From the NCBI GenBank assembly GCA_964514235.1, contig CAZEPV010000005.1, positions 60,276-124,275 of the forward strand: DNA of 64,000 bases, in the 5' to 3' direction. Positions 15,936-24,445 of the stretch are shown one piece after another. The position numbers and the translations under genes were made by a program. The notes beneath the pieces were generated by a model that was not told where the DNA came from, ran no database searches, and worked only from the letters and a program-made list of their open reading frames with translations. The DNA comes from JAAYRQ01 sp035647235 (lineage in GTDB: Bacteria > Bacillota > Syntrophomonadia > Syntrophomonadales > Syntrophomonadaceae). Position 1 is the stretch's first letter. Each line of letters begins with the position of its first letter.

Positions 15936-16319
15936 ATGGAAGACTTAGATATATTTGACATTCCTTCTACTATTGTGGGTAGTCGAGAATGGCAGGAACT
16001 TATTAATAGGGAAAATGAATTTGGTTCAGATTCATTATTGGATGAATTGCTTGAAAAACGAAACTGGTCTAATGCAGAAATAACATGGGTATTAAAACGC
16101 ATTATGTTTTTCTATGGTAAAAAGGATACTCTGTTAACCAAAGTTCCCATTGAAAGAATATTTCTTAATTTAACCAATATTCTAAGGACCTATTATTTGC
16201 TGATAGATTATACTGATCCTGATTTAGATGATAATATGCGGAGTTATATCAGTAGTAAACTTACTGAAGCAACATGGGGTATAACTTCTAGAACAAGGGA
16301 TTATATAAACAAATTCTAG
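15936..16319 (+). CDS. Unknown small soluble protein
   Basis: I do not recognise this 127-residue acidic protein. It has no signal peptide or membrane helix and appears mostly helical. I start at ATG 15936 because GGGGG at 15923-15927 is eight bases upstream; an earlier in-frame ATG at 15882 lies inside the preceding gene. It begins 17 bp after the NlpC/P60 stop and is 46 bp ahead of the cysteine-rich UDG-like gene, so the three may form one unit. No function can be proposed. Confidence 0.7.
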   Translation: MEDLDIFDIPSTIVGSREWQELINRENEFGSDSLLDELLEKRNWSNAEITWVLKRIMFFYGKKDTLLTKVPIERIFLNLTNILRTYYLLIDYTDPDLDDNMRSYISSKLTEATWGITSRTRDYINKF

Positions 16320-16365
16320 GAAGCCGCAGGATCAACAATCAAGGGTTAATTCTAGGGGGAATATT

Positions 16366-16995
16366 ATGGTTAGAGGGACTAGGGAAGAGAACATCAGGAA
16401 AATAATTGCTATGGAGGATCGGATTCTAGTCTGTGAACGGTGTGCTGAATTACAGAGATGTAATCACAGGCCTAATCTAGGTAAAGGGGATTTAGAACCT
16501 GAAGCAGTATTGGTATTTGAATCACCTAGCAGCTTTACAGATAATCTAGATAATGTTATAAAAATCAGACAGTTGATTTCTAAAATTTTAGGTATTGATA
16601 AAATATACCATACTTTTTTAGTGCGTTGTCAGCCAAAAGCATGTCCTTTGCTAATGAACATAAGTTGTTACGGAGACTGTAAATTAATAGATAAAGACAA
16701 TACATGTATCCTGAAAAATCAGTTATGTGATGGTATTCCTATTAGGCCTACTGATATGCAAATAATCTCCTGTATGACCTATACAGTAGAGGAAATTGAT
16801 ATATTAGATCCCCGTTATGTATTTCTGTTCGGGGAAAGGGTAGGCAACTTCATGCTTAAATCTTGGGGTATCTTTACGGATATGAAAACACCCGACATTC
16901 AATACAATGATAATATCTCGGTTGTTTTAGTTAATTACGAGGAAAATTTTGATCACCATCATTGTGAAGAATTAAAGAGCTTAATAAATTCCTAG
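16366..16995 (+). CDS. Divergent, cysteine-rich relative of family-4 uracil-DNA glycosylases
   Basis: The layout resembles family-4 uracil-DNA glycosylase, which uses a [4Fe-4S] cluster held by four cysteines. C23 and C26 in CERC, C88 in VRCQP (matching KCRP) and C136 in ISCM are in the right order. GKGDLEPEAVLVFESPS matches the family segment around GEAPG, but the catalytic GEAPG is replaced by FESPS. C88 and C136 are about 30 residues further apart than usual; that insert carries five more cysteines (93, 101, 105, 114, 121). A DHHHC cluster (196-200) lies near the end, where the family has its HPS motif. There are 11 cysteines in 209 residues. Uracil excision is doubtful; the fold call is inference from pattern. 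Confidence 0.6.
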   Translation: MVRGTREENIRKIIAMEDRILVCERCAELQRCNHRPNLGKGDLEPEAVLVFESPSSFTDNLDNVIKIRQLISKILGIDKIYHTFLVRCQPKACPLLMNISCYGDCKLIDKDNTCILKNQLCDGIPIRPTDMQIISCMTYTVEEIDILDPRYVFLFGERVGNFMLKSWGIFTDMKTPDIQYNDNISVVLVNYEENFDHHHCEELKSLINS

Positions 16996-17020
16996 TTAAT
17001 GCTGATATTACAAATTATTT

Positions 17021-17048
17021 GAAGATGTAGTTTTCTACATCTTTTTTA
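17021..17048 (+). terminator. Rho-independent terminator after the UDG-like gene
   Basis: An 8-bp stem (AGATGTAG/CTACATCT) with a TTTT loop runs into TTTTTT. Confidence 0.9.
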
Positions 17049-17150
17049 GTGGATAAAATTAAACAAATTACTTGAGAAGATAATCAAAGTATGTTCTTTT
17101 GTCCCTTGTTTGTGAATAAGAATTTTTAAAAAGATATGTGGGGGCATTAA

Positions 17151-19835
17151 ATGGAGAACAATCTTTGGTACCAAAAATCAATTTTAGATTGTTTAACAAA
17201 ATTACAAACTAATGCTGATAGGGGCCTAAATAATAACGAGATTATAAATAGACAAGCCAAATATCAGAATATATTGGATGAAGGAGTTGCCTTTAATCCT
17301 TTAGAAATCTTTTTAAAACAATTTACCGACACAATGGTTCTAGTTTTGCTAGGTGCCACAGTTGTTTCTGGAATTATTGGTGATATTGCTGATGCTATTA
17401 CTATAATGATTATCGTGATTATAAATGCCATATTAGGCTTTGTGCAAGAATTTAGAGCAGAACGCTCTCTGGAGGAAATTAACAAGCTTGCAGCCCCCTA
17501 TGCTTATGTACTAAGGGAAGGGAAAAAAAACAGGATTTTAGCCAAAGAATTAGTGCCTGGTGATATAATTTACATAGAAGCAGGCGATAAAGTACCAGCA
17601 GATTTACGTCTATTAGAATCTTACAGCTTGGAAATAGATGAAGCCACATTGACAGGGGAATCTATACCGGTGGAAAAGGATTCCCTAGCCATATTTAGTC
17701 AGGAAATACCCATTGCAGAACAAAAAAATTTAGCTTTTATGGGTACCGCTGTAACTAGGGGTAGGGGAAGAGCTTTAGTAGTAAATACTGGAATGGATAC
17801 CGTAATGGGACAAATTGCCCAAATGATGAAGCAAGCTGAACGTCCATTAACCCCCCTACAAATTAAGTTAGATCAATTGGGAAAAATTTTAATTCTTATA
17901 TGTTTAGTAGTATGTGTTCTGGTGGGGATTATGGGGGTCTATCGAGGCGAACCAATTCTCATAATGTTAATGGCAGCTATTAGTCTGGCGGTGGCGGCCA
18001 TACCTGAAGGTCTGCCTGCTATTGTAACTATTGCGTTAGCTCTGGGTGTACAAAGAATGGCTAAAAGTAACGCCATAATTCGTAAACTACCTGCTGTCGA
18101 AACCCTAGGGTGTACAAATGTAATATGCTCGGATAAAACTGGAACCCTAACCCAAAACAAAATGACGGTTACAAGAATCTCCAACTTCGATCAGGTGATT
18201 ACAATAGAAGGCAGTGGTTATAAGCTAAAAGGCAGGTTTTTAAACAATGGTAAACAAGTCGATGTCTTAAGGGATTTCGCCTTATCCATGACATTGAAAA
18301 ATGCTTTCTATTGCAATAATGCTAGCTTAAATAGTAAAGGTGAACAGCAGGGCGATCCCACTGAATTGGCCTTATTGGTAATGGCTAAAAAAGCCCATAT
18401 TAAGAATGAATATAAGAGAATCAGGGAAATACCATTTGATTCAACACGTAAAAGAATGACTGTTGTGGTTGAAAATCAAGGCGAATACTTTGTCTTCGTA
18501 AAAGGTGCACTAGACACATTAATAACTTCCTGCACTAGCCTTATAAAACAGGGACAAGTAAAGTCTTTAAAGGATAAAGATAAAGAGTTAATGGTTAAAA
18601 TGCAGGAAACTTGGGCTGGTGAGGCTTTAAGAGTACTAGGCTTTGCCTATCGGAGGATAACTAAAAAGGAAGTTAACGGACTTACTGATGAGTTATTAGA
18701 AAAAGATCTAATATTAACTGGAATGTGTGGTATGATTGATCCACCTCGAGAGGGTGTAACACAGGCAGTAGCTGAATGTATAGGAGCTGGCATAATACCA
18801 ATAATGATAACTGGAGATCACCCTACAACAGCCAAAGCCATAGCCAATGCTGTTGGTATAACTGATCAAAATAGGGCGATAACTGGAATAGATATAGACG
18901 CAATGACAGATAAGGAATTATATAGGAGCGCAATTTCCCTGCGTGTTTTTGCCCGCGTATCTCCTATACATAAAAATAGGATTGTTAATGTATTAAAATC
19001 TGAAAATCTGGTAGTGGCTATGACTGGTGATGGGGTCAATGATGCTCCAGCAGTCAAATCGGCGGATATTGGTATTTCCATGGGGATAACTGGTACGGAG
19101 GTTACCAAAGAAGCATCAGCGATGATTTTAGCTGATGATGATTTTTCTACAATTATTAAAGCAGTGTATGAAGGGCGAGCAATTTATGATAATATACGCA
19201 AGTTTATTAGGTATTTATTAGGATGCAATATAGGTGAAGTTTTGGTTATGTTTTTAGCTTCACTTTTTGGTATGCCTCTTCCTTTATTGCCCATACAAAT
19301 ATTGTGGGTAAATTTAGTAACCGATGGCTTGCCTGCTATGGCTTTGGGGGTGGAACCCCCAGAACCAGAAATTATGAAACGAAAGCCTAGGCTAAAAACA
19401 GAAGGCATTTTTGCACGTAGACTGGGCCTGACTATTATTGGACGTGGAATTTATATAGGCATTATAACCTTAATTGTGTTTACGATTGGCTTAGTCTACT
19501 GTAAACTTAGTGGAATTGCAGATTTAAATCTTCCTAGAACTATGGCTTTGACCACTTTAGTATTTTGCCAACTTTTTTATGTTTTCGAATGTAGATCCGA
19601 AAATTATTCAGCTTTCGAATTAGGTTTTTTTAGTAATATTTTCTTACTGGTTGCTGTCTTTATATCTGTAATTTTTCACTTAGTTATAATTTATACACCA
19701 TTTTTCCAAAACATTTTCCAAACTGTTCCTTTAGTAAGTTGGCAATGGTTACTAATTTTATTCTTAGCAGGAGGAAAGATAATTCTGAAAAATATTTTCT
19801 TCTTGCTTAAAAGTTTAAGAAGAATTTTCATTTAA
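17151..19835 (+). CDS. Calcium-transporting P-type ATPase (PacL/SERCA type)
   Basis: This P2A-type pump probably exports calcium from the cytoplasm using ATP. The phosphorylated aspartate is D328 in DKTGTLT. The actuator loop TGES is at 168-171 and the hinge motif GDGVNDAPA is present. PEGLP (285-289) in helix M4 and NLVTDGLPA in M6 are the calcium-site motifs of this group. The 894 residues include about ten membrane helices, a normal size. ATG 17151 has a GTGGGGG site. It stands alone between a terminator and the yicC cluster. Ion choice is inferred from the motifs. Confidence 0.92.
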   Translation: MENNLWYQKSILDCLTKLQTNADRGLNNNEIINRQAKYQNILDEGVAFNPLEIFLKQFTDTMVLVLLGATVVSGIIGDIADAITIMIIVIINAILGFVQEFRAERSLEEINKLAAPYAYVLREGKKNRILAKELVPGDIIYIEAGDKVPADLRLLESYSLEIDEATLTGESIPVEKDSLAIFSQEIPIAEQKNLAFMGTAVTRGRGRALVVNTGMDTVMGQIAQMMKQAERPLTPLQIKLDQLGKILILICLVVCVLVGIMGVYRGEPILIMLMAAISLAVAAIPEGLPAIVTIALALGVQRMAKSNAIIRKLPAVETLGCTNVICSDKTGTLTQNKMTVTRISNFDQVITIEGSGYKLKGRFLNNGKQVDVLRDFALSMTLKNAFYCNNASLNSKGEQQGDPTELALLVMAKKAHIKNEYKRIREIPFDSTRKRMTVVVENQGEYFVFVKGALDTLITSCTSLIKQGQVKSLKDKDKELMVKMQETWAGEALRVLGFAYRRITKKEVNGLTDELLEKDLILTGMCGMIDPPREGVTQAVAECIGAGIIPIMITGDHPTTAKAIANAVGITDQNRAITGIDIDAMTDKELYRSAISLRVFARVSPIHKNRIVNVLKSENLVVAMTGDGVNDAPAVKSADIGISMGITGTEVTKEASAMILADDDFSTIIKAVYEGRAIYDNIRKFIRYLLGCNIGEVLVMFLASLFGMPLPLLPIQILWVNLVTDGLPAMALGVEPPEPEIMKRKPRLKTEGIFARRLGLTIIGRGIYIGIITLIVFTIGLVYCKLSGIADLNLPRTMALTTLVFCQLFYVFECRSENYSAFELGFFSNIFLLVAVFISVIFHLVIIYTPFFQNIFQTVPLVSWQWLLILFLAGGKIILKNIFFLLKSLRRIFI

Positions 19836-19927
19836 TTACTTTATTATGTTAAAATATTTAGGAAATATAATAATTATTAAATAAAAGACAAGCTTGAAAG
19901 ATCTACTAAGAAAGGTTGATTGTTCTG

Positions 19928-20806
19928 ATGGTTAAAAGCATGACTGGTTTTGGTAAAAGTCAACTAGCTGAAAAGGGGTATCAGGTTATTTGCGAGATTC
20001 GTGGGGTAAACCACCGTTATCTTGATATTAGTATTAGGATTCCCCGCCGTTATATAGTCCTAGAAGATAAGATAAAGGAGGAACTCAAACGATTTGCTAC
20101 CCGAGGTAGATTAGAAATAAATTTAAGCATTGAGAAAACCGATGAAAGTGTAAGGAATATCAAGCTTGACAAAGATTTGGCAATAGCCTATCATAAATAT
20201 TTGAAGGATTTGGCTGAAAAACTCCAAATATCACCCGAAATCAATGTTATAGACATATTTAGATTACCCGATGTATTTAACCTACAAGATGAGGAAGAAG
20301 ATATAGAAACGGTCTGGCAAGTTCTGCAAGAGGCCATTGCCACAGCTATGTCCGATCTTGTTATAATGCGTACCCGTGAGGGTAAAAATCTAGCTGAGGA
20401 TATCCTCAAGCGCAATGAAATTATATTAGGGATTGTAGGAGAATTGGAGGAAAAGTCACCAAATGCAAGTCGGGAATATACCGAAAAGTTAAGTATGAAG
20501 ATAAGGGAATTAATTGACTGTGAAGCAATTGATGAGCAAAGGATTCTTATGGAGGCCGCTATATTTGCGGACAAGATAAACATTACTGAGGAAATAGTAC
20601 GGCTGAGGAGTCATATTAGTCATCTAGATGAATTATTACTATCAGATGAAAGTGTAGGTAGAAAATGTGATTTCTTAGTTCAGGAAATGTTTAGGGAAAT
20701 TAATACCATAGCGTCCAAGGCTAACGACTTAGATATGAGCCGTATGACAGTAGATGCTAAAGCAGAATTAGAAAAAATGAGAGAACAATTACAAAATATA
20801 GAGTAA
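19928..20806 (+). CDS. YicC/YloC family endoribonuclease
   Basis: YicC-family proteins are RNA endonucleases found in most bacteria. The N-terminus VKSMTGFGKS is the family hallmark. The C-terminal DUF1732 segment is complete, with EINTIASKANDLDMSR. The protein has 292 residues from ATG 19928, which follows AAAGG at 19911-19915. A TTG at 19916 overlaps that site, and ATG 19940 is also possible. The order yicC-remA-gmk-rpoZ-coaBC is widely conserved in Firmicutes and supports the call. Confidence 0.92.
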   Translation: MVKSMTGFGKSQLAEKGYQVICEIRGVNHRYLDISIRIPRRYIVLEDKIKEELKRFATRGRLEINLSIEKTDESVRNIKLDKDLAIAYHKYLKDLAEKLQISPEINVIDIFRLPDVFNLQDEEEDIETVWQVLQEAIATAMSDLVIMRTREGKNLAEDILKRNEIILGIVGELEEKSPNASREYTEKLSMKIRELIDCEAIDEQRILMEAAIFADKINITEEIVRLRSHISHLDELLLSDESVGRKCDFLVQEMFREINTIASKANDLDMSRMTVDAKAELEKMREQLQNIE

Positions 20807-20808
20807 TG

Positions 20809-20838
20809 GGAGGTGAATCCGGATAAACCGGAGTATTA
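20809..20838 (+). promoter_or_regulatory. Shine-Dalgarno-hairpin-start arrangement before remA
   Basis: A strong GGAGGTGA (20809-20816) lies too far from ATG 20839 to act directly. Between them is a 5-bp hairpin, TCCGG (20818-20822) with CCGGA (20828-20832). If the hairpin folds out, the effective distance is about 10 nt. A weaker GGAG in the hairpin's right arm (20830-20833) is the alternative site. Confidence 0.5.
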
Positions 20839-21099
20839 ATGGATATTAAACTAGTTAATATAGGATTTGGCAATATTGTAGCAGCAAATCGTATTGTAGC
20901 AATAATAAGTCCAGAATCTGCACCTATAAAAAGAATTATTCAAGAAGCTAGAGAAAAAGGCATGCTAATAGATGCTACTTATGGTCGTAGAACCAGGGCA
21001 GTTATAGTTTCAGACAGTTCTCATGTCATTCTTTCGGCGGTACAACCCGAAACTGTAGCAAATCGCCTTAGTTCTAAAGAAGCAACATATGATGAATAA
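20839..21099 (+). CDS. remA: RemA/DUF370 family DNA-binding regulator
   Basis: RemA is a small DNA-binding protein that activates biofilm matrix and osmoprotection genes in Bacillus. The sequence is a close family match, with NIGFGNIVAANRIVAI and DATYGRRTRAVIV. It has 86 residues, the usual size. It lies between yicC and gmk as in Firmicutes generally. What it controls in this organism is unknown. Confidence 0.93.
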   Translation: MDIKLVNIGFGNIVAANRIVAIISPESAPIKRIIQEAREKGMLIDATYGRRTRAVIVSDSSHVILSAVQPETVANRLSSKEATYDE

Positions 21100-21122
21100 A
21101 AAGCAGGAAGTGTTTTAATAAA

Positions 21123-21716
21123 ATGAACCGTAAGGGTATTTTATTTGTTATATCAGGTCCTTCAGGTGTAGGCAAAGGTACACTTAAGGAATCTTTATTA
21201 TCAAAAAACCCTAAACTAAAGAATTCTATATCGGCTACGACCCGCCCAGCAAGAATTGGTGAAGTGGACGGTAAAGATTATTTCTTTTTAAGTAAGGATA
21301 AGTTTCAGGAGTTAATAGATAATGATGAATTATTGGAATGGGCTACCGTATATTCTAATATGTATGGTACACCTAAAAAGTTTGTGCAAGAAAACTTGGA
21401 AAATGGTGTAGATGTACTGTTGGAAATTGATATTCAGGGAGCTTTACAAGTCAAGGAAAAGAAGCCAGATGGGGTATTTATTTTTTTAGCACCACCTAAT
21501 ATTGAGGAATTGGCTAACAGGTTAATAACTAGGGGTAAAGATTCACTTAATAGTATTGAAGAACGATTAAGGGCTTGCCAAAGTGAAATGGATTATGTTA
21601 GGGAATATGACTACTTAGTAGTAAATGATGATATAGATGAGGCTGTATCCATAGTCCAGGCTATTATAATAGCAGAGGGAAATAAAATTAAAAATATAAA
21701 ATACGAGGTGAATTAA
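21123..21716 (+). CDS. gmk: Guanylate kinase
   Basis: Gmk phosphorylates GMP to GDP with ATP, an essential purine step. The P-loop is GPSGVGKGT near the N-terminus. The GMP-binding segment with TTRPARIGEVDGKDYFF is clear. The length of 197 residues is typical. Its stop codon directly abuts the rpoZ start, so translation is probably coupled. Confidence 0.97.
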   Translation: MNRKGILFVISGPSGVGKGTLKESLLSKNPKLKNSISATTRPARIGEVDGKDYFFLSKDKFQELIDNDELLEWATVYSNMYGTPKKFVQENLENGVDVLLEIDIQGALQVKEKKPDGVFIFLAPPNIEELANRLITRGKDSLNSIEERLRACQSEMDYVREYDYLVVNDDIDEAVSIVQAIIIAEGNKIKNIKYEVN

Positions 21717-21920
21717 ATGATTCCTCCATCAACCAAGGACTTAATGTCTATCGCTGATAGCAAGTATGCTGTAGTGGTAGCTGTAGCCAAAAGGGCTCGG
21801 GAACTTTCAGAAGAATACAAGGAAGATGAAAATTATAGATTGTCCAACATGGTCACAAAATCATTAGAGGAAGTATTAGAGGGAAAAATAATTATAACTA
21901 CTGATGAAAAAAGGGAATAA
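21717..21920 (+). CDS. rpoZ: RNA polymerase omega subunit
   Basis: Omega helps fold and stabilise the beta-prime subunit of RNA polymerase. The 67-residue protein shows the family segments PPSTKDLMS and YAVVVAVAKRARELSE. The start codon follows the gmk stop without a gap, with GAGGTG upstream in gmk. Position between gmk and coaBC is standard. Confidence 0.93.
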   Translation: MIPPSTKDLMSIADSKYAVVVAVAKRARELSEEYKEDENYRLSNMVTKSLEEVLEGKIIITTDEKRE

Positions 21921-21936
21921 GTAAGGAGGTTTAGTT

Positions 21937-23142
21937 ATGGCAAAAACTATCGGTATAGGGGTAACAGGTGGTATTGCCTCATACAAGATTGCTGATTTAG
22001 TTAGTAGTCTTAAAAAGGAAGGTTTTGAAGTCATTGTTATGATGACTAATGCTGCTACTAAGTTCATAACCCCTTTAACACTTGGGACCTTATCTGGGCG
22101 AGAAGTAATAATTGATATGTGGGATGATTATAATGAATTTCAGCTTCCCCATATTGATATTGCCAAAGAGCTCGACTTACTCGTTATTGCACCAGCTACT
22201 GCTAACTTTATTGCAAAAATGGCACATGGCATAGCAGATGATTTCCTATCCACATTATTTGTGGCCAATATAGCACCCGTTTTAATTGCTCCATCCATGA
22301 ACACTAAAATGTATGAAAATAAAATAGTACAAAATAATTTATCCATGTTAAAGGATTATGGCTTTAATATTATGAAACCTGGCACAGGACATTTGGCTTG
22401 CAATGATATTGGTAAGGGTAGACTACCTGAAATTGAAAATATCCTATATGAAATTAAGCAAATTCTTCTACTGAAAAAAGATTTAAAAGGCAAAACGGTA
22501 ATGGTTAATGCTGGCACCACCTGTGAAGATATTGATCCAGTTAGATTTATTGCTAATAGGGGTTCAGGCAAAATGGGTTATTGTATCGCTGAGGAAGCCT
22601 TGAAACGCGGGGCAGATGTAATCCTAGTAAGTGGTAAAACTAGTATAGATCCACCAGAGGGAGTAAAATATATTCCTGTATGGAGTGCCGATGAAATGTG
22701 CGAAGTTATGGAGAAGCATCAGGCTAATTGTGATGTAATAGTTGGTGCAGCAGCTGTTGTGGACTTCAAAATTGCGGATATTGTCGATCAAAAACTCAAG
22801 AAAACTGAACAAGAAACAGATAAATTGGTTTTGGAGCTAGTAGGTACACCCGATATTCTAAAAACACTCGGGAAAAATAAGGCTAAGAACCAGGTTATGG
22901 TAGGTTTCGCTGCTGAAACTAATGATATAATTGATAATGCAAAGAAAAAGTTGGAAGTCAAAAATCTCGACTTTATTGTAGCTAATGATGTAACTCAAGA
23001 GGGGGCTGGCTTCGGTACTGATACTAATATAGTTACTTTTATCACCCGTAGTGGGGACATAAAACCTTTGCCATTAATGAGTAAAGAGGGGGTAGCAGCT
23101 GCCATTTTAGATAAGGTAGTTGATATATTTATAGATTTTTAA
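21937..23142 (+). CDS. coaBC: Bifunctional phosphopantothenoylcysteine decarboxylase/synthase
   Basis: CoaBC joins cysteine to 4'-phosphopantothenate and decarboxylates the product on the way to coenzyme A. The N-terminal flavin-dependent CoaC part (about 1-185) shows LPHIDIAKE with the active histidine, and PSMNTKMYEN. The CoaB part (about 190-401) has NAGTTCEDIDPVRFI and the NRGSGKMG nucleotide segment. At 401 residues it is full length. GGAGG precedes ATG 21937. metK follows by 13 bp. Confidence 0.96.
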   Translation: MAKTIGIGVTGGIASYKIADLVSSLKKEGFEVIVMMTNAATKFITPLTLGTLSGREVIIDMWDDYNEFQLPHIDIAKELDLLVIAPATANFIAKMAHGIADDFLSTLFVANIAPVLIAPSMNTKMYENKIVQNNLSMLKDYGFNIMKPGTGHLACNDIGKGRLPEIENILYEIKQILLLKKDLKGKTVMVNAGTTCEDIDPVRFIANRGSGKMGYCIAEEALKRGADVILVSGKTSIDPPEGVKYIPVWSADEMCEVMEKHQANCDVIVGAAAVVDFKIADIVDQKLKKTEQETDKLVLELVGTPDILKTLGKNKAKNQVMVGFAAETNDIIDNAKKKLEVKNLDFIVANDVTQEGAGFGTDTNIVTFITRSGDIKPLPLMSKEGVAAAILDKVVDIFIDF

Positions 23143-23155
23143 GGAGATGAAGGTA

Positions 23156-24346
23156 TTGGCAAAAAAACTGTTTACTTCTGAAGCCGTCACAGAAGGACAT
23201 CCAGACAAAATGGCAGATCAAATTTCTGATGCTATTTTAGATGAAATTTTTAAGCAAGATCCATACGCAAGAGTGGCTGCAGAGACTTTGGTAACTACTG
23301 GTTTAGTGTTGGTATCAGGGGAAATTACTACTTCTTGTTATGTGGATGTTCCACAAATAGTCCGTAAAACAATTGAGGAAATTGGTTATACTAGGGCTAA
23401 ATATGGATTCGATAGCGAAACTTGCGCAGTGCTAACTGCTTTGGATGAACAATCTACTGATATTGCCATGGGTGTAGATAAGGCTTATGAAGCTAAAAAA
23501 AATGAGGTCAATGAAGATAATTTTGCATATGTAGGGGCTGGGGATCAGGGCATGATGTTCGGTTATGCTAGCAATGAAACTGATGAATTAATGCCTATGT
23601 CGGCTTTATTAGCTAATAAAATGGCATTTAGGTTAGCCCAGGTTAGAAAAGAAGGGACTATTTCTTATTTAAGACCAGATGGGAAAACCCAAGTTACTAT
23701 CGAGTACGAAGGTCATAAACCCATTAGGGTAGATACTGTTGTTGTATCTACTCAACATCATCCAGAGGTTGATTCAGCTACTATCGAAAAAGATATTGTA
23801 GAGCATGTTATAAAACCTATTATTCCGAAAAATATGTTGGATGAAAATACGAAATATTATATAAATCCTACTGGGCGTTTTGTCATAGGAGGCCCTCAAG
23901 GTGATTGCGGTTTAACGGGTAGAAAAATAATCGTAGATACATATGGTGGTATGGCTAGACATGGGGGAGGAGCATTTTCGGGAAAGGACCCTACCAAGGT
24001 TGATCGTTCTGCTGCTTATGCGGCTAGATATGTGGCCAAAAACCTTGTAGCTGCAGGAGTTGCTGATTGCATTGAAATTCAATTAGCCTATGCTATAGGG
24101 GTTGCTAGACCCGTCTCAGTAAGGGTAGATACTTTTGGGACTAATAAGATACCTGAGGATAAAATAGTTGAATTGATTGAAAATAATTTCGATTTACGCC
24201 CTGGTGCCATTATAGAAGATCTCAAATTACGGCGCCCTATTTATAGAAAAACTGCAGCCTATGGTCATTTCGGGCGAGAAAATGAAGAATTTACATGGGA
24301 AAGGACCGATAAGGCGGGAGAAATAAAAAAACAAGCGGGATTATAA
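23156..24346 (+). CDS. metK: S-adenosylmethionine synthetase
   Basis: MetK makes S-adenosylmethionine from methionine and ATP. The sequence FTSEAVTEGHPDK, the GAGDQG loop and GGGAFSGKDPTKVDRS are diagnostic. I chose TTG 23156, nine bases after AAGGAG (23141-23146), giving 396 residues and the usual N-terminus MAKKLFTSE. The in-frame ATG at 23147 touches that ribosome site and is unlikely. No SAM riboswitch precedes it. It sits inside the coaBC-priA cluster, where it is not present in Bacillus. Confidence 0.96.
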   Translation: MAKKLFTSEAVTEGHPDKMADQISDAILDEIFKQDPYARVAAETLVTTGLVLVSGEITTSCYVDVPQIVRKTIEEIGYTRAKYGFDSETCAVLTALDEQSTDIAMGVDKAYEAKKNEVNEDNFAYVGAGDQGMMFGYASNETDELMPMSALLANKMAFRLAQVRKEGTISYLRPDGKTQVTIEYEGHKPIRVDTVVVSTQHHPEVDSATIEKDIVEHVIKPIIPKNMLDENTKYYINPTGRFVIGGPQGDCGLTGRKIIVDTYGGMARHGGGAFSGKDPTKVDRSAAYAARYVAKNLVAAGVADCIEIQLAYAIGVARPVSVRVDTFGTNKIPEDKIVELIENNFDLRPGAIIEDLKLRRPIYRKTAAYGHFGRENEEFTWERTDKAGEIKKQAGL

Positions 24347-24398
24347 ATTGGCATATTAGCTCAAAATCATTTTGGAGATTTATATCATGTATTGCAGC

Positions 24399-24426
24399 GT
24401 AAAGGCGGGGCTATTCCCGCCTTTAC
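24399..24426 (+). promoter_or_regulatory. Strong hairpin in the metK-priA gap
   Basis: GTAAAGGCGGG (24399-24409) and CCCGCCTTTAC (24416-24426) form a perfect 11-bp stem with a six-base loop. It is followed by CTTTAGGG, not a T-tract, so it is a poor terminator. It ends 19 bp before GTG 24446 of priA and may stabilise the metK 3' end or slow read-through. Confidence 0.5.
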
Positions 24427-24445
24427 CTTTAGGGAGAAGATTAAA

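Noticed and set aside
20191..20583. A 130-codon minus-strand open frame
   Set aside because: It lies wholly within yicC, has a Ser-rich composition typical of antisense frames, and has no ribosome site.
23101..23156. A SAM riboswitch before metK
   Set aside because: Only 13 bp separate coaBC from metK, with no room for an S-box, and no conserved S-box segments were seen.
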